DNA of 64,000 bases from Jackrogersella multiformis (taxonomy: Eukaryota > Ascomycota > Sordariomycetes > Xylariales > Hypoxylaceae), in contig CADCXD010000006.1 in the NCBI GenBank assembly GCA_902806575.1, positions 186,001 to 250,000 of the forward strand, in the 5' to 3' direction. Below the pieces are notes generated by a model that did not search any database, had not been told where the DNA came from, and was given only the letters and a program-made list of their open reading frames with translations. Position 1 is the first letter of the stretch. Every line of letters starts with the position of its first letter. The position numbers were made by a program, and so were the translations under genes. Positions 52,704 to 64,000 of the stretch are shown here, in pieces.

Positions 52704-55700
52704 TAACAGATAGATATCACATACGACGCGCGTGGGATCGGTTTATAGTTCCTGTTATACTCTCGAAATGCCCTTCTTAATCTATTCCTTCCCAGATCTC
52801 CTTCGTGGGGGGTTACATTTCGCCTCTCGAGGGTTACCAACGTCATGCCACTACTCGGTGGCAAAGGACTGAAATGCGATTACGACCCAGTCTTGAACGT
52901 CTGGCGATAATATAATACTCTTAAGCATGAGACATGCTTCCAGGCGTTTGCTGTCGTGGTCGGATGGAACCCGTAGCGGCTCAAGTTAACGAGTCGAATA
53001 TTACTCAAGTAATGAAAAGGCAATTCAAGAAGCAGATTATCACGTTAAGCCGATTCGACCATGGATCTATCGTAACCCGTAACAGCCCATTTAAAAGGAC
53101 TGTTACCTACAACATATTGTTGTCTAACATAACACGATTTTCATGATAGCATGATAGCATAATTCTGAATCAAACGGATCTCTGATCCGCATGATCCTCG
53201 TCCAGATAACCGGGCTCGACACGAACGTCGCTGCATCGGGAGGATTTGGTTTCACATCCGCTTCCTCTGGGAGGTTCGAAAATGATGTGATTCTGCTGCA
53301 GAGCTATCGAGAAAATACTCTATTAATTGCCTCGGTATGTCATCATTAATCATTATTAGTAGGATACCTGGATAGCTGTGCTCGGCCCGTGGGTCACCAA
53401 TTGAACGAGACACTGGCATAAATAAGCCGGGAATCTGCAAAGGATATCCCAACTTCTAGCGGTGTACTGTAAGCATGGTTCGATGAATATTCCCGTGCCG
53501 TAAAAAAGCGAGCTTCATGTTGATGAAGTTTCGGTGCTCAAGCCGAATTTGGATCCAGGGGTCTCCCGTCTAATATGTGCCCGCGTGCAGGTTCTAGGAC
53601 AGGACCAGTGCCTTGCTAGTAAATAATAAAAACTCCTCGAGACCGTCTCGGATAATAACCGAATACCAGAAGACCGCTAGCGACCTAGCCTAGCAATAGG
53701 TATTATATCGGCTGTCGTAGACTGACAATTCCCCACAAGAGTCGTTAGAAGTCTTGTTTCAAGTTTTCTTGCTGATGGTAATAACGAAGGGCTAGCTACC
53801 TAGTGTACACTAGAGCTCTCGTGCCTTGCCCTGCTTCAATTTCGAACTCTGGGTTTTGGATGTGACGCCGTAACAGAAGCCGACCCTTGTATAGAGATGG
53901 ATTATTGGTCAGGAACCTCTTCCGGTACTTTGCTACTTGGCCTAGTCAGCTAGCTAGCTATCGGTAGTCAGCTCATCAGGCCATTATTGATGCGTATTGC
54001 TGTTCACGATTTTCAGCCCCCACTCGTAGCTAGATTAGCTTAGCTTGGTAGATCTAAGAAAATCGCACCGTTGGAGATGGCGCCTTCAAAGTGGACTTTA
54101 TATACCTAGGTAATCTCACGCTGCGCAATCGTGGATCGGCAACCCCGGTTAGAGGTCAAGGTGATGAGGTCCGAGTGACAGATTATTATGGACTGTACCG
54201 AGTTATCAGCTCGACCTCGAAGTCTGGGGGTGTGATGTGCGTGCTGAGCGAATTTCACTCTCAAGCCACAATCACGCCAATAAATTTCTCTTCGGCGTAC
54301 AAACGACGCCTCGTCGATCTATGGCATTGATGAAAATGAGGGGTGTCCTGACTCCTGAGGGGTAAGACTAGGTGCATGTAGCTATTTTAAGGAGGGATTT
54401 GTCTCCACGTCTCCAGCTTCGTGAGGTCGTGACACGGCACAGCTAAGAAGTACCTATTTGTTATGTACGTGCCTTAGGTCGTTTATTAGTCTGTAGCGAA
54501 CGGTACTCATCCTCGTCTGCTGATAGGATATCCCATACATACACCGACTGCTTGCTGACCGGCTAGTACGGCCAGTACCTACCTGGTATACCTACTATTC
54601 CTTTATGGCTCGGAAGGTCCTAGGCATAAAAAAAGGCGAGCTACATAGCGAATAAATGTATATCGGGTATCAAATGTTTGCATCCGTCCCGTTGTGGTTT
54701 GACCTATGTATTTGGTGGGATTTAACAATTCCACAGTCACTCCCGTACCGCCTCGTTCGTGGTTTGTATAGTCGACAGTTGATAGACCGAAAGAAAGTGA
54801 CAGATCCATATATGACGGCTGTGATTCGCGATAAGAACCGTCGGATCGTGACAGCAGCGGCAAGATGCCTCATCCATGACAATCAGGCATAGAGCCTTGT
54901 CTCGGTGTTTCGGTCTCCCATGGATGATGGGTCTCGCTCGCATTGTGCGATACAAAGCTGCGAGGTGTGCGCCGCAATCTAAGTAGCACTCGTATCTGTG
55001 TCTCGTCGCCCGGCAGCTTTTAGGTCCTCACTAGAGCCCTTGGAAAAGCTCCTAGTGCCCAGTTGCTGCTCTAAACAATACCTTTGTGGGATGTGAGACG
55101 TGGATGAGAGAAGCTTCCCACGTTTATTTCCTTCTGCACGGACCCCCGGCGAGCCCTTCTTTCGGGGAAGGGGTATCGGAAAACCGGAGAATAAAAATCA
55201 GAAGACATCTGAGCAAGCCACAATCTAATAGGCTTGCCAGACGGAAGGATACACAAAAGTCATCGGCGGTCAGATGAAGACTTACATACATACCTACATT
55301 GAATGTGATGTAGGTATGATATGTCATTACCCAACTTTCCTAAGTACCTAGGTAGGTAGGTATAGGATGATACCTAGGGTGTGAGAGACTGAGAGTCGCT
55401 GTTAATGAGTGGTGGCACAACCTGCTTGTTCCCCATGGAGTACAGCTTGCTTATGCCGTGATTCGTGACAACAGGCGATGGTAAACGACGTGTCATTGGT
55501 TGAGATGATGCCTAGTTGAATTAGTTAGATACGGAGCTCCTCCAAAAGGGGGGCACAAGCAGCGATACTGAAGCCACAAGCATCAGCATGCGACGTACAG
55601 CATTGGTAACAAATATTGTAGTCAATGGTATGTGATAGTGCGAGGCGGAATTGCTAATGCCGTTTGCCTTCTTCGATGTCGTCTCTTTGGCGTTTTTTAT

Positions 55701-57234
55701 TATACCTACCTCGTACCTAGGTAGGTAAATTAAAGCTCGTATGCATCTATATAGCGGTTATGGACTATAGGTAGGTATACAAAAGGAGATATAAGAAAAC
55801 TACAATATTTGTACGGATAATATTAAAAATAATAAAAACAAAGGCCTACCTTGCTCGAAAGATCACCCAGGTAATAAGAATAAGCGCTTATGCAATTAAT
55901 ATCATAATATGTATATATTTTCCTCTTTCTCGTAAAAGGAACTCAAGGCTATTGTTATCCCCGGAGGATACTTGAATATATGTCTTTAGCAGGTGTATTA
56001 GCCAAGTAAGGGAGCCTTGCCATGAGATAGGTCTTATTAATAGTGTTTTCAATTATTCAATTATTATGGCATCTGTAGATGATCTTGCTCCCAGGGTTTT
56101 ATTAGCATTTATGGATATTGGAAGTCTTCCCTTTGAAAGCACGGCCAGTCTACACAACCATAGGTGAGAAGAGGAGACGAGTACTTAGCTAGGTAGGAGG
56201 ACATGTTAAACATGAACCGAGTATTTGGGACTGCCGTACTATGTACCTTAAGAATGACATAATTGATGCATCGTCATTTAAGGCTATGTCCTCTAATCGT
56301 GGAATGGGAGTCTAGCCCATCAATCTCGTTTGCCAGTAGGTACCTCCGAGATGCCCGCTGGTGTGAAGATTTAATTAATAGGACGTATTCGCATTTAATA
56401 CCAAGCTGATCAAAGGCCTTGTCTAGGACTGGCATGTCACTTTAGCTCTGGAGTTGTATGCTGCAGCTTGATTCGTCGCTCAGCATCTAACCAAAGCTCA
56501 TTTTAGCCAATGAGAAGTTATGGTAGGTCTCGGATAGTGAAATGGCGCTAATAAGTTACATCGATCCATCATTTAACAATAAATAATAATAACAATAATA
56601 ATAAGGGCGACAACAATAATAATAATAACATCATCAAAATGCGGAGTGCGCGTTAAGAAAGTGGATACCCAAGTAAGATCAAGGATTTAAAACTGCATCA
56701 ATGATCACGATAGAAAAAATGAAGTTTTTTAGTACCTGAGTACCTTTTAAAGCATACCCAGGTAGGTATATGTATAAAGAACCTCCAGGGCTGGAAGGAA
56801 ATAAGGAGAATTACCTAAGTTAAGCATAAACATTAAACTTCAATCACTTTACGTAATATCCATACCCATAGCTTCCATACTACGTACTTACTTACCTATG
56901 TACCTACCTAGGTATCTTGAGCTTTCTTTAGGTTCCAAGGTTAACTTATGTATGTAATTCCCTTGAAAAAGAGAATATTTCATTGCTAGGTCCTTAAATG
57001 TAGGTAGCTTTACTTCTAAATGATGGCAACTCTCAATTGGTATTTACATCCATGGATATACCTAGGGTACCTAGGTAAGTAAGCACATATGGTACCTAAA
57101 ATAGGTTTGCTGCTTCAGCATTAAACATGACCTTGTTCTAGCCTTGAATCCTTAATATCATATTATGCATTGCACAATGCACTGTAAGCTGGACAGGCAT
57201 TGTACTGTACGTGTAAATAATAGGGAACCCGCAT

Positions 57235-57390
57235 TGCATAGGTAGGTACCTAGGTATTGCAGGACAGACAATTACAGGCCTTGACCTTGGCACACGGTAT
57301 TACCGCATTGCTATTGCTACCTAGGTACCGGTAGGTATCTCCTGCCGCTACCTACATAGGTAGGTACCTTAGGAGGTAGGTACCTAGGCG
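57235..57390. repeat. dense cluster of TAGGTACC / CCTAGGTA motifs
   Basis: At least six copies in about 150 bases, for example at 57240-57256, 57318-57335 and 57355-57389, with alternating orientation and palindromic centres. It is the densest cluster in the window. Confidence 0.85.
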
Positions 57391-58575
57391 TGCTATATAG
57401 TTATGGCACTGTATCGCACTGTATATACTTTCCTAGGTACCAAGGCATTGGTGTGTACATTGCATGTGCCTTAGTAGATATGTAACTAAGGAAACCACAT
57501 GGTCCGCGTTCCTTCCAGAATAGCAGCTCGAATAACACCATACCTAGGTAACGACCATTACCTGCATCCTTGTACACCAGTACATCCATCCCATGGTTTA
57601 GAGTTAAGTAATGTACCAGGAATACCTACCTACATAGGTACACATAACAGTTATGAACAGCCCTGAAGTACATGGGCCATCTCTCATTTTACTGGGGAAT
57701 CTGTGGCTTTAATCTTAGATCGTCAAGAGCCCTGGAGGTAGGTACCTAGGTAGTCGCAGCCCGGGCCGCTTGTAGAATCCAGCTCCGTAAACATCCCAGT
57801 GCAGTGCAGTGCCTTATTATTATTATTATTTTTTTCTTCTACAATCATCAAAAGAACCCGATCCTCGTTCACCAATCTCTTTCTTTCCCCTTCTCCCAAG
57901 CAAGATTCACATTTAGTCCGGTAATAATTGTCTTGCTATATGCTGTATGTTTCTCATTTTTGTGCTGCAGCTTACCCTCCCCAAGATTCGAGGAATTCCC
58001 TTCCTTTTTTCTTACTCGTATGGCAGGTCGCTTCGTACACTTGCATAGGGGAACACTCTACCAAGAGGCGTAGCAACAGCAACAGCAATAACGACGACCA
58101 CTACTACTACTACTACTGCTGCTGCTGCTTCGATTAGGTACGACAATTGTATCCTGACTGCCTCACTTTCGAAATACAACACCTACCGGAAGATCCCATT
58201 ACTTTCTAGGAACAATTTGGATCCATCATAATAACCCATCGTCACTGGAACTGATCGTGTCACCATCAATACTACTTCCCGTAGAGTAAATATTGGACCA
58301 TCTGTATAACAGAACGAATCGTCGCGCCAGGCCACTCGATTTATGACCTACAACTTACGACCTTGGACCTTCGGCCGACTACTTGCTGCACTGCACCACA
58401 AGCATTCGGCACCGAACTTTTATAAGAGCAGCTTTATTTGCATACCCGACCCTCTTGAACACAAAACCCCAATGTCTTTATGAACAATGGTCACGAGAAC
58501 GTCACAGAGAGTTGACTTTTCTTACGCCTCTTCACAGAAGGCTGCTCTCTCTTATCCTAACCCCCGTTCTTCAAG

Positions 58576-61500
58576 ATGCAGACGGTTCCTAGTGTAAGTC
58601 TAACGCATCTGCTTGTACAACTCGCCAACTGCATTACATCACCTTAACGAGTCTTTGACTACTTCTAAATACTTCTTTAAACGCTTCTTGTTTACGGAGT
58701 TAAATTTTGAATTCTGATCCTTAACTCTCCTTGGCGATCCCCTGGTCTCCTAGGTCTCTTCAAGGTCTCGTGTGGCTTACACCTGGAACAATTGCTAACT
58801 TGATTTAGCTCATTGGAGCCAGTACTGCGGTTGCTGCAGCGTCAACAGGTCTGGCTTTCGGCGAACTAGTGGATGGACAACATCTGCACACAGACTCTAA
58901 CAAGAGAAAGTCTATAATATCTGACCGAGATTTCCTGGGCGTATTTTCATCCCGACCAGGAACAACAAGCTCTGCTGCCCCCGTCCCGTCGGACAACGAC
59001 TTTATGCAAGACTCGAACCAACAATCCCAACCATCTAATGCGACAAGCCGACAGCGAATTCCTCGACGATCCTCCCATCTCCACATAACACCGCCGAGAT
59101 CTTCGGGCGCCCGACTTTTATCGGTTAAGCAAGGGGAATTTTCACCTGCGACACCCATAGCCGAGGATTCGCGTGATTCTATTTCTTCGACTTCGAATGG
59201 CTCCTGGATACGAAGATTGTCTATACGGCCCTTGTCCCAGCACGAAAGCATAAGGTCGAGCGTGGGCCCGGACTCGCCTTCTATCACCTTTTCCCACGGC
59301 TCCGCAGCACCAATACTGTCACCAGGCGGCCATCCACCTCCCCAGCTGCCTCCAAATAAATTAGTCAAGCGTGCATCAGCTATCAACGGGGGAAATACAG
59401 GTCCTTTAATGAGGCACAGATCAAAGCCGCAGATGACGCTGCGCAGACCAGCTACGAGCCACCAGAGATCCGCTACATTAAATCAGCAGATCAATACCGA
59501 AGCATTATCGCCATTGCCAAAGATATCCTTTGACCACTATAGCCGTCCTAGAGCGCAGACTATAGCTAGTCCGACTGAACCAGTATTTCCCGCCATCACT
59601 AAGCCGTCGACGTGGAAGTCGTTTTGGCATTCCCGGTTGTCTCGAAGCACAGCGAAGTCCTCCCCCTTGAGGAGCAATGACAGTGCTGTTGTTCCCGGCG
59701 TGAAGAGAATCTGTGTAGAACAACAAGGTGGTCAAAGAGCCTACTTAGTAGCGCCCAAAAATCTTAATATGGGCTCCTCAACGTTAGACGTGCCGACTAG
59801 CATCCTACCTGAACCAGAGAGTCGGCCTAACACCACCACTGACACCAGCCCCCAGACTTCGGAAAAGTCCTCGGTATCCCCCGAAACTACGCCATCCAAA
59901 CTACCCCGGCGCTCTATTTCCATGCATTTTAGCTCGCCGTCGAATTGGATCCCGAAAACCGGCAGTCTCCGACGTCGAAAGCGTGGTGATCCTGTAGGTG
60001 GATCGAAGCGGCATGTATCTGCACCGCTTGCAACAGGTGCCGAATCTGTACCAGTTCCTGACGTAACTAATCGCGAGGAAGCCTCAACGAACATCAGGGA
60101 GCCAGGCAGTACCGAGTCAGAACTCGGTACTCTATTCCGACCCCAAACCCGCAAGCGAACTTCTTCGTCTCCCTTGCCACCTATCACACGGCTCTCAAGT
60201 TTTCATATCGATTTGAACAAACTCGGCTCGTATGCCCCGTCTGATATATCAACTACTAATTCTGCAACGGCCCCAAGAGTGGCTTCGAATTCGTCGCAGA
60301 CCCGGACCCTCGAGCGTGCCTCGACGACTGCCAGCTCAGAGTACCACCGTGGATTTACTTCTGGTGAGGAAGATGATACCGACTTCAAGACGGATACTCC
60401 GTTTGATTCGGTACGAACGGCAGCGTCAGGACGTAGAAAGACTCTGGACAGCCCCTTGGAGTCGATGTTCGACGAGTCTCCACCGAGCACTGCTGGCAAC
60501 AATAGCAAGCCCAAGCGCTTATCAATCCAGGAGATTTTGGGTCCATCTTTCGACGGCGGAAACAAGATAATGGAAGAAGATGAAAATATTACCACCCCGG
60601 TTCGAGGAATGTACGAGGAAGCTGAGGCGCGATTCCGTGCGGCGAATATCGAAGATGAGGAAGGCTTTGATTCTTATCCAGGCTCTCCCAATTTTACCAC
60701 GCGTAGGGATGATGCTCGATTTTCACTAGACGAGGACGACGATGATCTCGACTGGGACAACGAAGATGATAACGGGATATATAATCACCTGTCTCCCCCA
60801 AGTTCCATGAACTCGCGAAGAGGTAGTCCAAATTCTCGCATGCCATTGATGAACAGCAACGGCAATGCGAAGCTTGGCGCTCGTGCCGACCATGCTAGGG
60901 AACGACCTCGAAGCACCGTTTTTGACTGGACAGAGACTGTTATCCACGAGAAGCATGACAATGGCGGTAGTTATGCGCGACCAAAAACGGTCCACGGCAA
61001 GCAGGAAATCGACGGCAGAGGTGGACGCCCTGCAAATCGTAAGGGTCCCACGCCCGCTCATGTGAGAAGCCAGAGTGTCCCCGTTGTGCCGGATCAATCC
61101 GAGACTACCAACCCGACCCCTAAATTCGGAACCTGGGGTCTTGGTCAGAAGAACGCAAGCGAGGACTGGGATGATGATTTCGAATTCGAGGAAGAAGGGA
61201 GTTTGGGTTTAGTCCCTGGAAGTACGGATGAATCTCGCTTTTCGATGGTTGTCCCTGCGTCGATTCAGGCCACTCAGCCTACGATTAAAGCCCACTCCGG
61301 ACAGATTCGAGAGCTGTCACTTTTGGTTAATGATCTAAAGCGGCTATGCCGACTCGGTCGCGAGATGGACATGCTTAGTGGAACGTTTGCAAAGCTTTGG
61401 CGGGAGGCTGAGGGTATCATTGCCCTAGCTTCGCCTGATGAGGATCCGACAGAAGTTGTCGACTCTAGACATGATTCGCATACGGATTTCGCCGACGCTC

Positions 61501-62123
61501 GATTCATCGATCAGGGGTTTGACGGGGCCAGTCTTGGGGATGATGCGTCTCCCAGAGTAACGGAAAACCAGCGACATGCAGTCGTTCGTGATCGTCCTGC
61601 TGGTGGCCGACGTCGGTCTGTTTTCTCTCCAGAAGATGACATCTTCGGCACCTGGGATCAATCAGACGAAGAACCGACGCTTGATCCACCAAGGACCCCG
61701 GAGAACCGGGCCCGTAATCCTGAATTCGGCTCCACTAGCGTCGCCAGATCCGTCATGGAAGCTATGCATTCGCGACAGTCTAAACTGGATGCCCACCGTG
61801 AAGATAACGAGCGGCCTGGCAAGCTGAATTTTGATACGAACAGTTTGAAGGAGCTAGTCAAGCGAGCGAGCGATTTGAGGGATGGGCTATCCGACCTCGT
61901 TCGCAAAGCAGACCATCTCACCCAGAGTCCAGTGCGTAGTCCGAAACACACGCGGCCTGATGGTAGCCCCGCATTCACTCGAGTATTTGATGAACCGACA
62001 TCGAGTCCTACGAGACTACTACCCAACAGCCATAGCAGCAACTCCATCCTAAGCAATGGCTCTGCCAGTGCGTCCCCGTCCAATGGAATCAGTCAGCGCA
62101 TGCAGATGATGACTGTTAGCTGA
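58576..62123 (+). CDS. large Ser-rich protein, probable Byr4/Bfa1-type cytokinesis inhibitor
   Basis: Byr4/Bfa1 is a scaffold half of the GTPase-activating complex that restrains the septation/mitotic-exit GTPase at spindle poles. Model: exon 1 58576-58593 (MQTVPS, donor GTAAGT) and exon 2 58809-62123 (acceptor GATTTAG), in phase, 1,110 aa. The first 560 residues are Ser/Pro/Arg-rich and probably disordered. Acidic WD-type boxes DDDDLDWDNED and SEDWDDDFEFEEE resemble Byr4/Bfa1 repeats. They are followed by a conserved-looking helical block IRELSLLVNDLKRLCRLGREMDML and, near the C-terminus, LNFDTNSLKELVKRASDLRDGLSDLV. Assignment is by motif resemblance only; other spindle-pole or polarity scaffolds are possible. 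The reading frame itself is secure. Confidence 0.6.
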
Positions 62124-64000
62124 ACCTCGCCTACCTAAGATTTACGCATCCGACGGAATCCCTGGCCTCTCCCATCCCCGAGTCCCTACGGACTAATTCC
62201 GATGAGGCTTTGTATATGTAAAGACGTCTGTTTGATTTGCATAGCGCAGGGTCGGTTTTAGTTTTTCTTTTATTCCCGCACACATACAAAGGAAGCTCGC
62301 TTCCATCTAATTATCCCGTGGAAACACCAAAGGAAACATCTACCACGTCGATATTAACAGTTGGCCGATGACACACCTAATTCGATATATCTCTGGACCG
62401 TGTTCTGCCGAACAAGGTCTGGATACCGCAAAGTGGATTACTTGAAGGGTCGTATTAATGTTGGCCGATGCTCTCAGGCTACGACACAGAACGCTTCGAC
62501 GTATGAAGGTCTGCGGATGACGATACATTACACCTATAGAATCACGGAGTATCATGAACACGAATGACGAATTTTGCATGCTTAAGCCATGCTTACACGA
62601 CTCGATAGCCTCACCGGCCGCAGAGCAAAAAACGGATCCGATGAGTTCTTAATTTTACGCATAGATGGGGATCACGAGTGGAGGTATTAGGCCCAAGGAC
62701 GTAAATAAGCGACCTCGACGGGATTTGACAAGTTGCCTCCATCTCACTTCATGCATAGCCTCTCCCCGGGCAGATGAAAAAAAAGGATACGGAAATTACA
62801 GTACTCCTAATGATATATGCATTCTCGTTTGTCTAATCACGTTTCGACTTTACGATATTCACAGCTGTAAATCAGCACGTTGTGACGAATGGTTTTCTGT
62901 TTGGCTTAAGCTCAGGAACCAAACCCGAATCGACTTATTTCTGTTTCCCATAGTTTTCAAAAGGCATGGCATTGGCACGGTACGGTCAGGTAAAGACACA
63001 CGGCATAAGGAGTTGCATTGTACAGGTAGACAAGTCGGCTTTGGTTTTTTAAGGCAGGCTGGTTAGGCAAAAAGCAATTATAATGTGAAAACCAGGCGAT
63101 CTTACTGGTCGACCTTGTCAGAATGATTCCTGTTCCATTTCTACTTGTCGGTGACGCTCGTGACAGATTTTGTACATACGTCCTTACACCGCCGGTTTCC
63201 GGATAAATCAATATGCTGTTGCCTCAAGATACGGTTCATGGTAATGAATAAGAATTGTGTTGTGAGCTGCGTTGTAGTCGACTTTTACCCACATAAGGCA
63301 TCTATCGTATGGAGGAGGCTGAAAACGAAGCTCTAGTGTAGATGGTCTAATGGATGTACCTACATATATGTAGGTATCTACCTACCAGGCAGCCAGACAG
63401 CATCATAAGCATTGACTATCCTATCAGGTTGCTTTTAGATTATAAGGGGTAGCTCGGGTCGGGACAACAAGCGGTCAAACTGATTTGCTATTGCTGTTTC
63501 GATTTTATTACCAACGCCTCTTAGCCAATCCATCCTCGGCACGATGCGAACCAATACATAGATGTTTTCAAAACTCGGATCCTATGGATGTGTTGTGATT
63601 GTGCAGTGGTCGACAGGCAGCAGAATAATATCTGTTACGTAGTACCTAGGTAGTTTCTACATGCTTGCTAGTACTAGATGGTATAAGTTTACACATAATA
63701 AATGCACTAGGTATTAGTGAGGCGATAATGAATATGTTGATAACCTTATTGATAGTTGATAATTTAGAGATACGTAGAAGGTTGCCAAGCACCCGGGTGT
63801 ATGGTACCTAGGTACACAATACTTGTTAAATTACGCTTAATTAGATTAATTATGATGTACCTTGTACCTACCAACCTCTACCTAGGTATGCCGATATTTA
63901 CCTAGGAAAAGGTCTGTGCGTCGACATGCTCCCCCCCTGTTCCCCCCTGCTCCCCTGGCAAATCGTACCTACACTAGCAAGAGCGAGTGGGAAAAGAGAG
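62124..64000. other. 3' flank and intergenic DNA to the window edge
   Basis: No gene is recognised. TACCTACATATATGTAGGTA (63358-63377) is a perfect palindrome. TACCTAGGTA motifs follow at about 63641-63652, 63804-63816 and 63880-63905, then C-runs at 63930-63950. Confidence 0.5.

Larger units (their letters stand above)
50570..58575. other. about 8 kb without a recognised gene
   Basis: Both strands were read. No frame with domain, codon bias and splice context was found. It holds a GC-rich patch at 51920-52110, a (CT)10 run, AAT/TTATT microsatellites at 56579-56630 and 57812-57830, and many TACCTAGGTA motifs, densest at 56890-57760. The last 800 bases are pyrimidine-rich and likely promoter/leader of the 58.6 kb gene. 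Short protein-like frames (for example 53252-53452 minus) may be gene fragments. Confidence 0.5.

Noticed and set aside
53252..53452. Minus frame with a protein-like segment (YPLQIPGLFMPVSRSIGD)
   Set aside because: Only 66 codons, no neighbour exon found, no family recognised; possibly a gene fragment, but not supportable.
1..64000. CRISPR arrays, bacterial operons, rRNA genes
   Set aside because: No regularly spaced repeats or rRNA sequence are present, and gene structure is eukaryotic.

Overview
The window reads as nuclear DNA of a filamentous ascomycete (Pezizomycotina, most likely a Sordariomycete; species not determined). The reasons are many short introns with GTRAGT-type donors and CTAAC/CTAAT branch sites, a retrotransposon decayed in the manner of repeat-induced point mutation (RIP), a CPC1-type bZIP regulator with an upstream-ORF leader, a PEX20-like peroxin, and protein lengths that fit fungal families.

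Layout. 1-2790 is an AT-rich RIP-type wreck of a Ty3/gypsy chromovirus, still readable in one frame from reverse transcriptase to chromodomain. 2791-8088 is gene-poor and holds a small zinc-finger gene between two diverged direct repeats. 8.1-17.9 kb is a compact gene block: an AKR13-like aldo/keto reductase, a KAR5 nuclear-fusion gene with an in-frame stop, mitochondrial uL6, a HAL2/MET22 nucleotidase, and RSM1. 19.9-27.2 kb holds a copper P-type ATPase, a small Cys-rich ORF and L-galactonate dehydratase. 27.9-38.1 kb holds a flavoprotein/F-box/ankyrin-like fusion, WHI2, SEC13 and a PEX20-like gene. 42.6-50.6 kb holds cpc-1 (GCN4 orthologue), a hairpin RNA candidate, a broken small membrane-protein ORF and GCN20. 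After a gap of about 8 kb comes a 1,110-aa protein resembling the cytokinesis inhibitor Byr4/Bfa1.

Most genes are housekeeping and not an operon-like set. Two functional pairings stand out. cpc-1 and GCN20 both belong to general amino-acid control and lie about 4 kb apart. The copper ATPase has three matches to the Ace1-type metal-response consensus upstream and a cysteine-rich ORF downstream.

The strongest unexplained signal is a short palindromic motif built on TACCTAGGTA (period-8 units of CTAGGTAC, plus TAGG/CCTA tetramers). It recurs dozens of times in nearly every noncoding stretch and in introns, and is essentially absent from exons. One of two related repeat copies carries it where the other does not, which suggests that it can be inserted. 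Other leads are a hairpin of 18 outer base pairs with a TATA box and a T-run around it (45.3 kb), a cpc-1 leader with a 41-codon uORF, the KAR5 nonsense codon, and abrupt GC3 steps inside several genes. Exon borders were set by hand from splice consensus, reading phase and family fit.
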